A stretch of DNA of 64,000 bases from Rhodoluna lacicola (GCF_000699505.1 NZ_CP007490.1:1178001-1242000); one strand, 5' to 3'; positions 27,077 to 35,896 are shown, counted from the first letter of the stretch. Program-made: numbers and translations. The notes: generated by a model from the sequence alone, not told the origin.

Positions 27077-27926
27077 TTCAATTTCAGTTGGTAACCCATC
27101 TCCTGGATGCAAGAAGGTCGACCCAATCCTGGTGGCAGACAACGTCACTAGACAGTTTGGTGGTCTTACTGCGGTTAACGTGGAGCACCTAGAAATTCCT
27201 CGCGGTTTGATCACCGCCCTTATCGGACCAAACGGTGCCGGTAAGACCACGATGTTCAACCTGTTGACCGGATTTGATAAGCCAAACACCGGTACCTGGA
27301 ACTTCGACGGGCATGACCTAGCCGGCGTTGCCCCCTACAAGGTCGCGCGCATGGGAATGATCCGCACCTTCCAGCTAACCAAGGCGCTGAGCCTGTTGAC
27401 AGTTATCGACAACATGCGTCTGGGCGCGCAGAACCAGCCTGGTGAGGGTTTGCTTCAGTCTTTCCTTCGACCAATCTGGAAGAAGCGCGAAGTAGAAATT
27501 ACCCAGCGCGCCGATGAGCTTCTAGAGCGCTTCAAGCTTGATGCCAAGCGTGAAGACTTTGCGGCTTCTCTTTCTGGTGGTCAGCGCAAGTTGCTAGAGA
27601 TGGCACGCGCGTTGATGAGCAAGCCAAAGCTTGTGATGCTAGACGAACCAATGGCGGGTGTGAACCCCGCTTTGACTCAGAGCCTGCTTGAGCACATCAA
27701 GGGACTAAAGAACGATGGCACCACAGTTCTCTTTGTTGAGCACGACATGCACATGGTGCGCAACATTTCTGACTGGGTAATTGTGATGGCCGAGGGCCGC
27801 ATTGTTGCCGAGGGCCCACCGACTCAGGTGATGAAAGATCAGGCGGTTATCGATGCCTACCTGGGTGCTCACGCAGACACCGATCTAGGTACCGTTGCAA
27901 TCAAGACCATTAAGGCAGGTAAGTAA
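27069..27926 (+). CDS. livG: Branched-chain amino-acid-type ABC transporter ATPase LivG
   Basis: ATPase subunit of 285 residues. Walker A GPNGAGKTT, the LivG-specific FQLTKALSLLTVIDNM region, ABC signature LSGGQRKLLEMARAL, Walker B LVMLDEPMAGVNP, and the switch histidine in LFVEHDMHMV. The first 20 residues before DNVTRQFGG are longer than usual; a later start was not obvious. Overlaps livM by 8 bp and is followed 2 bp later by livF. Confidence 0.94.
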   Translation: MANSISVGNPSPGCKKVDPILVADNVTRQFGGLTAVNVEHLEIPRGLITALIGPNGAGKTTMFNLLTGFDKPNTGTWNFDGHDLAGVAPYKVARMGMIRTFQLTKALSLLTVIDNMRLGAQNQPGEGLLQSFLRPIWKKREVEITQRADELLERFKLDAKREDFAASLSGGQRKLLEMARALMSKPKLVMLDEPMAGVNPALTQSLLEHIKGLKNDGTTVLFVEHDMHMVRNISDWVIVMAEGRIVAEGPPTQVMKDQAVIDAYLGAHADTDLGTVAIKTIKAGK

Positions 27927-27928
27927 AT

Positions 27929-28663
27929 ATGGCTAAGGCAATTCCAGTAGTTGAGGCTAAAGACCTGCACGCAGGTTACCTACCTGGCATCAACATTCTT
28001 AACGGATGTTCACTGACCGCCAATAAAGGCGAGTTGATCGGAATCATCGGACCTAACGGTGCCGGCAAGTCAACCTTGCTCAAGGCAATCTTTGGTCAGG
28101 TGAATGTGCGTAGCGGAAACATCTTGCTGAATGGTGAAGACATCACCGGACTCAAGGCAAATAAGTTGGTGGAAAAGGGCGTAGCTTTTGTGCCGCAGAC
28201 AAACAACGTTTTCCCTAGCTTGACCATCGAAGAAAACCTTGAGATGGGTGTGTTCCAGAATCCAAAGGCTTTCAAGGAACGCTTTGAATTCGTGACCAGC
28301 ATTTTTCCTGACCTAGCTACCCGCCGCGCGCAAAAAGCCGGGTCACTTTCCGGAGGTGAGCGTCAGATGGTTGCCATGGGTCGGGCACTTATGGTTGACC
28401 CTTCTGTGCTTCTTCTGGATGAGCCTTCAGCGGGTCTGTCTCCGGTTCGTCAGGACGAGGCTTTCCTGCGGGTTCGTGAAGTAAACAAGGCGGGCGTAAC
28501 CGTGGTTATGGTAGAGCAGAACGCACGCCGTTGCTTGCAGATCTGTGACCGCGCCTACGTGCTTGACCAGGGTAAGGATGCACACACCGGTACCGGCCGT
28601 GAGCTACTAACCGACCCTAAGATGATCAAGCTCTACCTTGGCGACCTAGCCGAACAAAAGTAG
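27929..28663 (+). CDS. livF: Branched-chain amino-acid-type ABC transporter ATPase LivF
   Basis: Second ATPase (244 residues) of the importer. Walker A GPNGAGKSTLL, GVAFVPQTNNVFPSLTIEENLEMG as in LivF, signature LSGGERQMVAMGRAL, Walker B VLLLDEPSAGLSP and VVMVEQNARRCLQI with Gln in place of the switch His, which is usual for LivF. It closes the operon; a strong hairpin lies 43 bp after its stop. Confidence 0.94.
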   Translation: MAKAIPVVEAKDLHAGYLPGINILNGCSLTANKGELIGIIGPNGAGKSTLLKAIFGQVNVRSGNILLNGEDITGLKANKLVEKGVAFVPQTNNVFPSLTIEENLEMGVFQNPKAFKERFEFVTSIFPDLATRRAQKAGSLSGGERQMVAMGRALMVDPSVLLLDEPSAGLSPVRQDEAFLRVREVNKAGVTVVMVEQNARRCLQICDRAYVLDQGKDAHTGTGRELLTDPKMIKLYLGDLAEQK

Positions 28664-28705
28664 GCCAGAACAAAAATCAAGTTCGCCAGACAAACATCGG
28701 AACGA

Positions 28706-28736
28706 CGAAACCCCCGAGCAATGCTCGGGGGTTTCG
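28706..28736. terminator. Bidirectional terminator between livF and livK
   Basis: Perfect 13-bp stem CGAAACCCCCGAG / CTCGGGGGTTTCG with a 5-nt loop, followed by CTTTG on plus and GTCG on minus. It lies between convergent genes. T-tracts are short, but the stem is very strong. Confidence 0.75.
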
Positions 28737-28750
28737 CTTTGAACTAGTTA

Positions 28751-30007
28751 TTACTTAACAGTGTTACCTGCAACAACCTTGATTAGGTTGTCTGAGTACT
28801 GTCCCTTTGAGTTGAAGCGGTAGATACCGATGTAAGCACCGGTTGGGTCACCGTTCTTGTCGAATTCAACTGGACCTGAAACACCATCGTAGTTAACCTT
28901 CTTGCCAGCCTTCAGTGCTGCTAGAGCAGCCTTGAAGTTTGACACGGTAACCTTGCCAGCACCCTTTAGAGAGATGTTAGTGATCTCCTTCTTGATGCCA
29001 GGGCCTGATGCGTCCTTTGCAGCCTGTGCAGCAATTGCTGCTAGCAATACTGCATCGTAAGTCTCAGCACCGTATGAGTACTCGGTTAGAGTCTTGCCGG
29101 TCTTAGCCTTGTAAACAGCTGCAAGCTTTGACTTGAAGCCAGCTGATAGTGCCTTACCAGGAAGAGTACCCTTCGCACCGTTTAGGTATGAAGCGAATGA
29201 TTCCTTTGAGTAGTCAGCTAGGTTTCCATCAACGAAGTAGATGTTTGAACCGTTGTAACCCTTTGACTTCAATGCAGGAATCGCCTTGTAAGCCTCGTTG
29301 TATGAGATTAGAAGAACTGCATCTGGGTCATCTGCAAGAGCCTTGTCAACGATTGACGCAAAGTTGGTCTCGTTCTCAGGGAATGCGTATGACTTTACAG
29401 TTGCCTTACCCTTGGTCAGAGTTGCTGCAGCAACATCCTTTAGACCGTTACCGTATGAGGTGTCCTGGTAAACGATTGCTACGTTCTTTGCAGCGTCCTG
29501 AAGGATCTGGTTTGCAACGATCTTTCCCTGAAGTAGGTCAGATGGAGCAGTACGGAAGTAGTAACCGCCGTCTTTCCAGGTTGAAAGGTCAGGTGCGGTG
29601 TTAGACATTGAGATCTGAACAACCTTTGCACCGGTGATCTTGTTGATGATGCTTCGGGTTACACCTGAGGCTGCAGCACCAATAACAACGTCAACCTTGT
29701 TAGCCAAGTGCTTGGTTGCTGACTGGTCAGCGATGCTTAGAGTGTCACCGTCACCAGAGTCAAGAATGCTTAGTGAAACCTTCTTGCCAAGTACTCCACC
29801 GGCAGCGTTGATCTCGTCAACGGCCATGTGTAGACCTGCAATTTCAGGTGGTGAAAGGAATGAAAGGGCACCAGTTAGTGGGATAACCGCACCAATCTTT
29901 AGCTGGCTGTCTGCAGCCTGAGCCGGCAGAGCGGTACCGATTGCAAGGGCGATTGCAGAGAAACCTGCAACTGCTCCAAGCGCGCGGCGCTTTGAAACGT
30001 TGTTCAT
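28751..30007 (-). CDS. livK: Branched-chain amino-acid-type substrate-binding protein (no lipobox)
   Basis: 418-residue periplasmic-binding-fold type I protein: IGAVIPLTGALSF, LHMAVDEINAAGGVLGKKV, VVIGAAASGVT and YFRTAPSDLLQG are typical of LivK/urea-amide binding proteins. The Sec signal peptide (KRRALGAVAG...ALPAQA, cut near residue 31) ends in AQA-A, and the whole protein has no cysteine, so it cannot be a lipoprotein. For an organism with a single membrane this is unusual. It is convergent with the livHMGF operon and has its own promoter. AGGAG lies upstream of ATG 30007. Substrate is inferred from family. Confidence 0.92.
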   Translation of the reverse strand: MNNVSKRRALGAVAGFSAIALAIGTALPAQAADSQLKIGAVIPLTGALSFLSPPEIAGLHMAVDEINAAGGVLGKKVSLSILDSGDGDTLSIADQSATKHLANKVDVVIGAAASGVTRSIINKITGAKVVQISMSNTAPDLSTWKDGGYYFRTAPSDLLQGKIVANQILQDAAKNVAIVYQDTSYGNGLKDVAAATLTKGKATVKSYAFPENETNFASIVDKALADDPDAVLLISYNEAYKAIPALKSKGYNGSNIYFVDGNLADYSKESFASYLNGAKGTLPGKALSAGFKSKLAAVYKAKTGKTLTEYSYGAETYDAVLLAAIAAQAAKDASGPGIKKEITNISLKGAGKVTVSNFKAALAALKAGKKVNYDGVSGPVEFDKNGDPTGAYIGIYRFNSKGQYSDNLIKVVAGNTVK

Positions 30008-30065
30008 AAGAACTCCTATTTATTACTCCATGGAACGCACCGCGTCTATGCGGAACGTGAGTTTT

Positions 30066-30095
30066 AGCCTAATCACTTATTGGGGACAATGAAAA
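30066..30095 (-). promoter_or_regulatory. livK promoter
   Basis: Minus-strand TTTTCA (30090-30095), 18-bp spacer, TAGGCT (30066-30071). It predicts a leader of about 50 nt ending in the AGGAG ribosome site. Confidence 0.45.
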
Positions 30096-30136
30096 TTTTT
30101 ATGTAACAAAAGGGGGGACCCAACGTAAAGATTAGG

Positions 30137-31087
30137 TTACGAATTTATAACGACCGCTTCGTCAACCGGCCTGGCTGCGGCCCGGTTTCTGCGCAGTGCA
30201 TCAAAAATAAGCACGGCAAGCCCTATCCAGACCAGCCCAAAACCAACCCATCGTGCTGTGGGCATTGGCTCCCCCAGCACGAATAGGGCAAGGCAGAACT
30301 GCAGCACCGGGGTTGTGTATTGAATAAAGCCCAAAAAGCGCAGCGGCAGCAATTGGGCCGCAGTGCCAAACATGATTAGCGGAACAGCGGTAAGTACACC
30401 AAAGAAAATCAGGCCCACGGTTCCCCAAAAACCTACGTTGCCAAACTGAATGCCGCCACCAGGGGTTCCTGCGGTCGCGGCGATGATCGCAAATTGCACA
30501 CCGGCCAGCGGCAGCAGCATTCCGGCTTCCATGGCGAAAGAATTTACTGCGGTGACTCGGCCACCAAGTTTGTTTTTGGCCAGACCATAAATACCAAATG
30601 ACCCAGCCAAGATCAGTGCAATCCAGGGCGGCTGACCGTAATCAAAAGTCAGCACGATTACCGCCACCGCGCCAAAGGCCGTAGCCACCCACTGAGCCCG
30701 GCTGAGTTTTTCGCCAAGAAAAATTACCGCAAGCAAAATGGTGACCAGCGGATTAATAAAGTAGCCCAGAGCGGTCTGAATGGTCTGCTGCGAAGCCACA
30801 CCAATCACGTAGGCAATCCAATTGGTGGCAATAAACACCGTGGCCAGCGCCATCCACTTCATCAGGTTCTTATCTTTTAGAACACCGATAATCGCCGGCC
30901 AGCTGCGAGTCATTGTGGTGAGCAGAGCGGCCACTAGAAAGCCAAAGACAATTCGCCAGGTGACGATTTCAAGCGGCGTAGCAAAAGCCAGCATGGTGAT
31001 GATTAGTGGAAAGCTGCCCCAGATCAGGTAGGCGCCAAAACCAAAGAAAAGACCCCGGCCGAAGCCGGGGTCTTTTTTGTTGTTCAT
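30137..31087 (-). CDS. EamA/RarD-type drug/metabolite transporter
   Basis: 316-residue membrane protein with ten hydrophobic segments in two EamA repeats. GLFFGFGAYLIWGSFPL, PLEIVTWRIVFGFL and ALGYFINPLVTILLAVIFLGEKLSRAQW are close to RarD wording, where the export substrate is unknown. ATG 31087 begins 10 bp after groES. Oddly, codons 6-14 (DPGFGRGL region) are made of a Rho-independent-terminator hairpin, so most groES transcripts should stop inside this gene. The start cannot be much further downstream, because the region after the hairpin already aligns with the first RarD helix. Confidence 0.85.
   Translation of the reverse strand: MNNKKDPGFGRGLFFGFGAYLIWGSFPLIITMLAFATPLEIVTWRIVFGFLVAALLTTMTRSWPAIIGVLKDKNLMKWMALATVFIATNWIAYVIGVASQQTIQTALGYFINPLVTILLAVIFLGEKLSRAQWVATAFGAVAVIVLTFDYGQPPWIALILAGSFGIYGLAKNKLGGRVTAVNSFAMEAGMLLPLAGVQFAIIAATAGTPGGGIQFGNVGFWGTVGLIFFGVLTAVPLIMFGTAAQLLPLRFLGFIQYTTPVLQFCLALFVLGEPMPTARWVGFGLVWIGLAVLIFDALRRNRAAARPVDEAVVINS
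31043..31078 (-). terminator. UUCG-capped terminator of groES inside the rarD start region
   Basis: Minus strand: GACCCCGGC-TTCG-GCCGGGGTC followed by TTTTCTTT; the complementary strand has TTTTTT after the stem, so it can work both ways. The stem covers 31051-31072 (C-TTCG-G loop), about 15 nt after the rarD ATG. Confidence 0.85.
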
Positions 31088-31097
31088 GAGAACGACT

Positions 31098-31394
31098 TTA
31101 GCGAACTACTACCGCCAAAACGTCGCGTGCTGAAAGTACTAGGTACTCCTCGCCGTTGAACTTAAGCTCGGTGCCACCGTACTTTGAGAAGATGACCTTG
31201 TCGCCAACTGCTACGTCAACAGGAATGCGAACACCCTTGTCGTCTACGCGTCCAGGACCAACAGCAATTACTTCTGCTTCCTGTGGCTTTTCCTTGGCGG
31301 TGTCTGGAATTACCAGACCCGATGCAGTTACCTGCTCAGCCTCTACTGGGCGAACAACGATGCGATCTTCAAGCGGCTTGATTGAAACCGACAT
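31098..31394 (-). CDS. groES: Co-chaperonin GroES
   Basis: 98-residue cap of the GroEL chamber. Full family sequence: [37 protein letters not shown], the roof-loop region and [31 protein letters not shown] good ribosome site (GGAGAGG) precedes ATG 31394. groEL is not adjacent, so the pair is split, as in some other actinobacteria. A perfect CIRCE operator lies 40 bp upstream of the start, which predicts HrcA repression released by heat. Transcription probably ends at the UUCG hairpin just inside the next gene. Confidence 0.97.
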   Translation of the reverse strand: MSVSIKPLEDRIVVRPVEAEQVTASGLVIPDTAKEKPQEAEVIAVGPGRVDDKGVRIPVDVAVGDKVIFSKYGGTELKFNGEEYLVLSARDVLAVVVR

Positions 31395-31433
31395 AGTAAC
31401 CTCTCCTTTTATTGCGGGGTTTGTGTCTCAATG

Positions 31434-31460
31434 TTAGCACTCGACAGCCAAGAGTGCTAA
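31434..31460. promoter_or_regulatory. CIRCE operator (HrcA site)
   Basis: TTAGCACTC - 9 nt - GAGTGCTAA, a perfect match to the CIRCE consensus, 40 bp upstream of groES and 48 bp upstream of the divergent methyltransferase gene. Confidence 0.95.
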
Positions 31461-31496
31461 ATTCCATTTTGCCCTATTGGGCGCGCTATAAATAGG

Positions 31497-31508
31497 TAGC
31501 CTGTCCTA
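31497..31508 (+). promoter_or_regulatory. Leaderless-type promoter box of the methyltransferase gene
   Basis: TAGCCT at 31497-31502, 6 nt before ATG 31509; no ribosome site. The nearby CIRCE operator could influence this promoter. Confidence 0.45.
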
Positions 31509-32738
31509 ATGGAACGCCAAGACTTTATTCGCCTGCTCTCCCCAGAAGGTCAGGAGCTCTTGGCGAAGGTCGGCCCGCTCGAAGCCAAGGCCGATGTGGT
31601 CAAACTGGTTTCCAGCCTCAGGGCCCAGGGCAACGATGCCGCTTTGGTGGCGGCCGTACTGACCCAGGCTAAATTACGGCGCCGGGCCGCAGCAAAATTT
31701 GGCCCCTTTGCCGAGCGGATGATCTTTACAGAGGCCGGCCTTGAGCAGGCCTCCAGACTCAGCGTGGCTGCCCTGCACGCCAATCGATTCCGACAGGCTG
31801 GCCTAAACACTGTCGCCGACCTGGGTTGCGGTATCGGTGCTGAATCAATGGCGCTGGCCAGCCTTGACATCAACGTAAAGGCCTTCGAAATTGACGAGGT
31901 CACCGCCGCGGTTGCCACCTACAACCTGGCTCCCTTTGAGAACGCCTTCGTCGAGCAGGCTGATGTCACCACAGTTGACCTGTCAAAATTTGACGGGCTG
32001 TTTTTTGATCCGGCTCGGCGTGAGCTTGGCGGTCCAGCTCGCGAGCGCGCAAATCGCAAGTTTGACCCGGCGGCCTTCTCGCCAAGCTTTGACTTTGTCA
32101 TGCAGGCTGCCGATCAGAAACCCACCGGCGTAAAGTTTGGCCCGGGTCACCCGCACGAGGCAATCCCAGACGATGCCGAGGCGCAGTGGGTATCGGTGGA
32201 TGGGGACCTGGTGGAACTTGGCCTGTGGTTTGGATCGGTGGCTAGGCCCGGAGTAAAGCGTTCGGCCCTGCTGATCAGCGGCAACAGCAGGTACGAAATC
32301 ATCAGTCACGCCGCGGAACGTCTGGATGCCCCGATAGCCGAGCTAGGTGATTTTGTTTACGAACCCGATAACGCGGTCGTGCGCTCACATCTGATTGGCC
32401 AACTAGCCGAGCAAATTGAGGCGCACCTGTTCGCTCCGGAGATTGCCTACCTCACCAGCGACAAGGAAATAACATCGCCCTGGCTCAAGGGCTACCGGGT
32501 CATCGACAACCTGGTCTTTGACCGCAAGAAACTAAAAGCTTATTTACGCGAACGTGGCATCGGAGTTTTGGAGATCAAAAAACGCGGCAGCGATATCGTG
32601 CCCGAGCAATTGCGCAGGGAGCTGGCGCTTAAAGGTGAAGGCGCCGCCACCCTGATCGTGACCAGGGTGGGCGACGCCCACAGAGTGTTGGTTGCCGAGG
32701 CGATAGGGAAACCTCAGATTCCAAACTCTAAGTTCTAG
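31509..32738 (+). CDS. Class I SAM-dependent methyltransferase with THUMP-like C-terminal domain
   Basis: 409 residues. The SAM-binding motif I is VADLGCGIGAESMAL (near 103-117), motif II KAFEIDE, and the catalytic-region motif FFDPARRE (near 165). The C-terminal half (RVIDNLVFDRKKLKAYLRERGIGVLEIKKRG) fits the THUMP-like domain that follows this methyltransferase in actinobacteria and firmicutes. Target RNA or other substrate is unknown. It is divergent from groES, sharing the CIRCE-containing spacer, and convergent with the DUF4190 gene. Confidence 0.85.
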   Translation: MERQDFIRLLSPEGQELLAKVGPLEAKADVVKLVSSLRAQGNDAALVAAVLTQAKLRRRAAAKFGPFAERMIFTEAGLEQASRLSVAALHANRFRQAGLNTVADLGCGIGAESMALASLDINVKAFEIDEVTAAVATYNLAPFENAFVEQADVTTVDLSKFDGLFFDPARRELGGPARERANRKFDPAAFSPSFDFVMQAADQKPTGVKFGPGHPHEAIPDDAEAQWVSVDGDLVELGLWFGSVARPGVKRSALLISGNSRYEIISHAAERLDAPIAELGDFVYEPDNAVVRSHLIGQLAEQIEAHLFAPEIAYLTSDKEITSPWLKGYRVIDNLVFDRKKLKAYLRERGIGVLEIKKRGSDIVPEQLRRELALKGEGAATLIVTRVGDAHRVLVAEAIGKPQIPNSKF

Positions 32739-32779
32739 TGACTTTTACCAATTAGAGAAACTAGAAATAGGTATAACCG

Positions 32780-33145
32780 TTAGCTGTTGTCCATCATTCC
32801 CGGCAGCTTTGGGCCCATGTGGTCCATGTCCCAGCCACCGCGCATTCCGCCCATGTCGCCATAGCCGTTCTTTGCTGCCCAGAACATGAATACTGTCCAG
32901 AAGACAGAACCCAGGATCCACAGGGCAATAGACACGTAGCCAAGAATTACGCCTGAGAGAGCAAGCGCGCGACCGTTTTCTCCGGTTCGCTTAATCTGAG
33001 CCAGTGAAATGTGCCCGGTGATAATTGCTGCCACAACACCAAAGCCGGTGAGTGCGGAAGCAAGTGACACTACTGAGAGTGTGTTTAGTTTGGTGAAATC
33101 GTATTTGTCCTTCTGCGGGACTGCATCTGTTTTAGCCATGCCCAT
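32780..33145 (-). CDS. DUF4190 membrane protein with Met/Gly-rich tail
   Basis: 121-residue protein with two hydrophobic segments (about 24-48 and 61-90) around ISLAQIKRTGENGRALALSGVILGY, the DUF4190 signature. The last 28 residues, GYGDMGGMRGGWDMDHMGPKLPGMMDNS, carry six methionines plus histidine and aspartates and look like a soft-metal-binding or low-complexity tail; the function is not known. ATG 33145 or ATG 33139 may be the start; no clear ribosome site. It lies 69 bp after the tsaD end on the same strand and may be the last gene of that operon. Confidence 0.75.
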   Translation of the reverse strand: MGMAKTDAVPQKDKYDFTKLNTLSVVSLASALTGFGVVAAIITGHISLAQIKRTGENGRALALSGVILGYVSIALWILGSVFWTVFMFWAAKNGYGDMGGMRGGWDMDHMGPKLPGMMDNS

Positions 33146-33214
33146 AGTTGAACACCGATGGCTGGGAGTCCCCTGTGAGCAGCCTGTGTGTCACGTGTCA
33201 GAAATTGCTGCGAC

Positions 33215-34756
33215 CTAGAGCGTCTGGACCGTGGTGACCGGCAGGGTTGAGTCTGAGCCAAAGTGCAAGCTAGAGGGTGCTCGGCCGGCCATGATCAGTT
33301 GGGCGCCAAGGGCGGCAATCATTGCTCCGTTATCGGTGCACAGACTTAGGGCAGGAATTCTGAGTTCAATGCCGTGCGCGTCACAGCGCTCCTGAGCCAG
33401 TTCGCGCAAACGCTTATTGGCCACTACCCCGCCGCCTAGAAGCAGGCGCGGCACCTTGTGATCTAGGCAAGCGTTGACGGCCTTGGTAACCAACACATCT
33501 GCAACCGCCTCACGGAATGATGCCGCGATGTCAGCCACGTTGATTGGCTCGTCTTTGGTTTCGGCAACTTCTACCCAGCGGGCTACCGCGGTTTTCAAAC
33601 CGGAGAAAGAAAAGTCGTAACGGTGCTTTTCCATATCTTTTGGCAACGACAGGCCACGCGGGAAACGAATTGCTTTTGGATCGCCACCGATAGCTGCCTT
33701 GTCAATTTCTGGTCCGCCCGGATATTTCAAACGTAGAACGCGGGCGACTTTGTCGAAGGCCTCGCCCGCGGCATCGTCAATTGTTTCACCAAGCAGCTCA
33801 ACATCGTTGATTAAATCGCGTACCAAAAGAAGAGAGGTGTGCCCACCACTCACTAAGAGTGCCACTGTAGGGGTTTGCAATTCACCGCGTTCAAGAACGT
33901 CAACGCCAACGTGACCAACCAAGTGATTGACCGCGTAAATAGGTTTTTCGATTGCCACGCTCAAAGCTTTTGCCGCACCAATTCCAACCATGAGGGCACC
34001 ACCAAGACCAGGGCCGTTGGTCACCGCAATTGCATCGATGTCTTTCAGAGAAAGATTTGCCTTCGCCAGCGCTTGATCAAGAGTTGGCTTTAGTGCCTCA
34101 AGGTGCGCGCGGGCGGCGATCTCTGGAACCACTCCACCAAATCGGGCATGCTCGTCCATCGATGAAGAAATGATGTTGGCCAGCAGGGTGTTGCCACGCA
34201 CAATGCCAACGCCGGTTTCATCGCAAGATGTCTCGATTCCCAAGACAACTGGTTCGCGGCCGATCGATGTCTTGGCAAATTGCAAACGCATTACCCAGGC
34301 ATCAACATCATCTGGTTGGTAATAGCGCTTGCGGGTATCGATGTGTTCAAAACCAAGTGCTAGGTAAAGTTTTTGCGCTGCCGGATTGTCGGCGCGCACC
34401 TCAAGAAAAATTTCTTGAGTGTGTAGTCGACGAGCCTCTTTTAGCAGCTCAAGCATCAGCGCCTTGCCGATTCCTTGACCGCGCGCAGCCTGGCTCACCG
34501 CGATGGTCTGAATATCTGCCTGGTCGTTGCCCGGAATCTTGCTTAGCCCGGCGAACCCAATAAGTTTGCCCTGGTCTGTTGGGCCTTCAAAGGCGGCTAG
34601 ATAGTAGGTGTGGTGGGCAACCACTTCAAAGTGCATGGTATCTGCATCCCAGGCATCATTGCCAAAGCAGGCGTTTTCAAGTTCCATGATTGCGTCAAGG
34701 TCTTGATCGTTAGCCTCGCGAATTTTGTAATTTAGATTGCTAATTGAGCTGGTCAT
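33215..34756 (-). CDS. tsaD: RimI-TsaD fusion: N-acetyltransferase plus t6A tRNA threonylcarbamoyltransferase
   Basis: 513 residues in one continuous frame. Residues 1-160 are a GNAT acetyltransferase like RimI ([24 protein letters not shown], acetyl-CoA loop RGQGIGKA at 92-99, and [16 protein letters not shown]). Residues 168-513 are TsaD ([14 protein letters not shown]; metal ligands H278 and H282 in [31 protein letters not shown]). TsaD with TsaB and TsaE makes t6A37 in ANN-reading tRNAs; RimI acetylates ribosomal protein S18 in other bacteria. In most relatives rimI and tsaD are separate neighbours. Start overlaps tsaB by 4 bp (ATGA). Confidence 0.93.
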   Translation of the reverse strand: MTSSISNLNYKIREANDQDLDAIMELENACFGNDAWDADTMHFEVVAHHTYYLAAFEGPTDQGKLIGFAGLSKIPGNDQADIQTIAVSQAARGQGIGKALMLELLKEARRLHTQEIFLEVRADNPAAQKLYLALGFEHIDTRKRYYQPDDVDAWVMRLQFAKTSIGREPVVLGIETSCDETGVGIVRGNTLLANIISSSMDEHARFGGVVPEIAARAHLEALKPTLDQALAKANLSLKDIDAIAVTNGPGLGGALMVGIGAAKALSVAIEKPIYAVNHLVGHVGVDVLERGELQTPTVALLVSGGHTSLLLVRDLINDVELLGETIDDAAGEAFDKVARVLRLKYPGGPEIDKAAIGGDPKAIRFPRGLSLPKDMEKHRYDFSFSGLKTAVARWVEVAETKDEPINVADIAASFREAVADVLVTKAVNACLDHKVPRLLLGGGVVANKRLRELAQERCDAHGIELRIPALSLCTDNGAMIAALGAQLIMAGRAPSSLHFGSDSTLPVTTVQTL

Positions 34757-35418
34757 CCGGAAACCCGCTTTCCAAACTCACGCAAATCCTTAGGGGCCAC
34801 CGCGTCTGCCTCACGAAGGTAAAGTGCGCTCACACTTTGCGAGGCTGTGCCATCTAGCAGTTGGGCCTCAAAAACTTTGCCAAGGTCAACCGCATTAATT
34901 TTGAGGTCGGTTCGTTGAAATTCTTTTACTGCCAGTAGTTCTTCCAGTGCGGCCGGCTTTGCCACCGCTGGTCCCTCAACCAGGATTGGTGCTCCAGATT
35001 TTGACAGACCCGAGTACAGCGCCCAGTAAACTTCGCTGCGGCGAGCATCGGCGGTGACTAACAACGGTTTAGTCGCTGCACCCGGTGCAACGCCAAGTTT
35101 GTTGAACGCGGCAAGGGCAATTGCGTCAAGGCTGGTAACTCCCCAGAGTTTTGCACCCACACCCTCGGCAAACATCAGCGCTGCAGCAATTCCAATGCGC
35201 AAACCGGTGAACGGGGCAGGGCCGCGGCCAACCACAACATTTGAAATTCTGCTGGGATTAATCTCAGCAGCGGCAATAGCCTGAGCGATTGCATCACCGA
35301 TGCGCTCAGCATGCTTCATGTTCTCGTCAAAGTGAATTTCGCTACGAGTTTCATCTCCCTGGAGCACGGCAACTGTGGTGCCGGCAGAAGTGTCAATGCA
35401 AAGTGTGTAGTTAGGCAT
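34753..35418 (-). CDS. tsaB: tRNA threonylcarbamoyladenosine biosynthesis protein TsaB
   Basis: 221-residue partner of TsaD with the same ASKHA fold but no catalytic metal site. [14 protein letters not shown] at the start, [23 protein letters not shown] and the end of domain one are diagnostic. ATG 35418 is chosen since homology begins there and it overlaps the tsaE stop by 8 bp; the open frame continues upstream only by overlap. Part of alr-tsaE-tsaB-tsaD. Confidence 0.93.
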   Translation of the reverse strand: MPNYTLCIDTSAGTTVAVLQGDETRSEIHFDENMKHAERIGDAIAQAIAAAEINPSRISNVVVGRGPAPFTGLRIGIAAALMFAEGVGAKLWGVTSLDAIALAAFNKLGVAPGAATKPLLVTADARRSEVYWALYSGLSKSGAPILVEGPAVAKPAALEELLAVKEFQRTDLKINAVDLGKVFEAQLLDGTASQSVSALYLREADAVAPKDLREFGKRVSG

Positions 35419-35896
35419 TTGCAGCACCGCCAGAATCGGTTGCCGTCTTGTGCTCACTGATAATTACCTCGCGCACTTCGGATTCCCCGGTGTGATCGCG
35501 TTCGATGTCTATCTCGATCCAGCGGTCGGTAATTCCATCGGTGTAGCCCTTGCCCCACTCCACAATTGTGATTGAGTTTTCGAAATCAATATCTAGGTCA
35601 TCCAATTCGGCGGCGCTCGAAAGGCGATAGGCATCTACGTGCACCAGCACGTGTTCTTGGCCTTCAAGTTTGTGGGTGCGGGCGATTACAAAAGTTGGGC
35701 TAGAGACGTTGCCGATTGCGCCCAGCGCCTCGCCGATACCGCGAGTCAGAGTTGTTTTGCCGGCACCAAGCGGGCCGGTTAGCAGAACTAAGTCACCGGG
35801 TTTGAAAGTTGCGCCCAGCTGGACCCCCAAGTTATGCATGGCCTGGGGTGACTCAATGATGTGCTTGGCCGATGCTTTCTTTGAAGGCATGGCCAC
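35411..35896 (-). CDS. tsaE: tRNA threonylcarbamoyladenosine biosynthesis ATPase TsaE
   Basis: 161-residue P-loop ATPase that cycles the TsaBDE complex. Walker A GPLGAGKTTLTRGIGEALG (about 41-59), VSSPTFVIARTH and the Asp/Tyr motif VHVDAYRLSSAAELDDLDID are family marks; VEWGKGYTD is the conserved later block. The ATG at 35896 directly follows the alr stop (35897). The N-terminal 20 residues are longer than the minimal family form. Confidence 0.94.
   Translation of the reverse strand: MAMPSKKASAKHIIESPQAMHNLGVQLGATFKPGDLVLLTGPLGAGKTTLTRGIGEALGAIGNVSSPTFVIARTHKLEGQEHVLVHVDAYRLSSAAELDDLDIDFENSITIVEWGKGYTDGITDRWIEIDIERDHTGESEVREVIISEHKTATDSGGAANA

Noticed and set aside
28751-30007. Urea (Urt) rather than amino-acid identity for the Liv system
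   Set aside because: No urease or Urt-specific features are nearby; but the substrate remains unproven.
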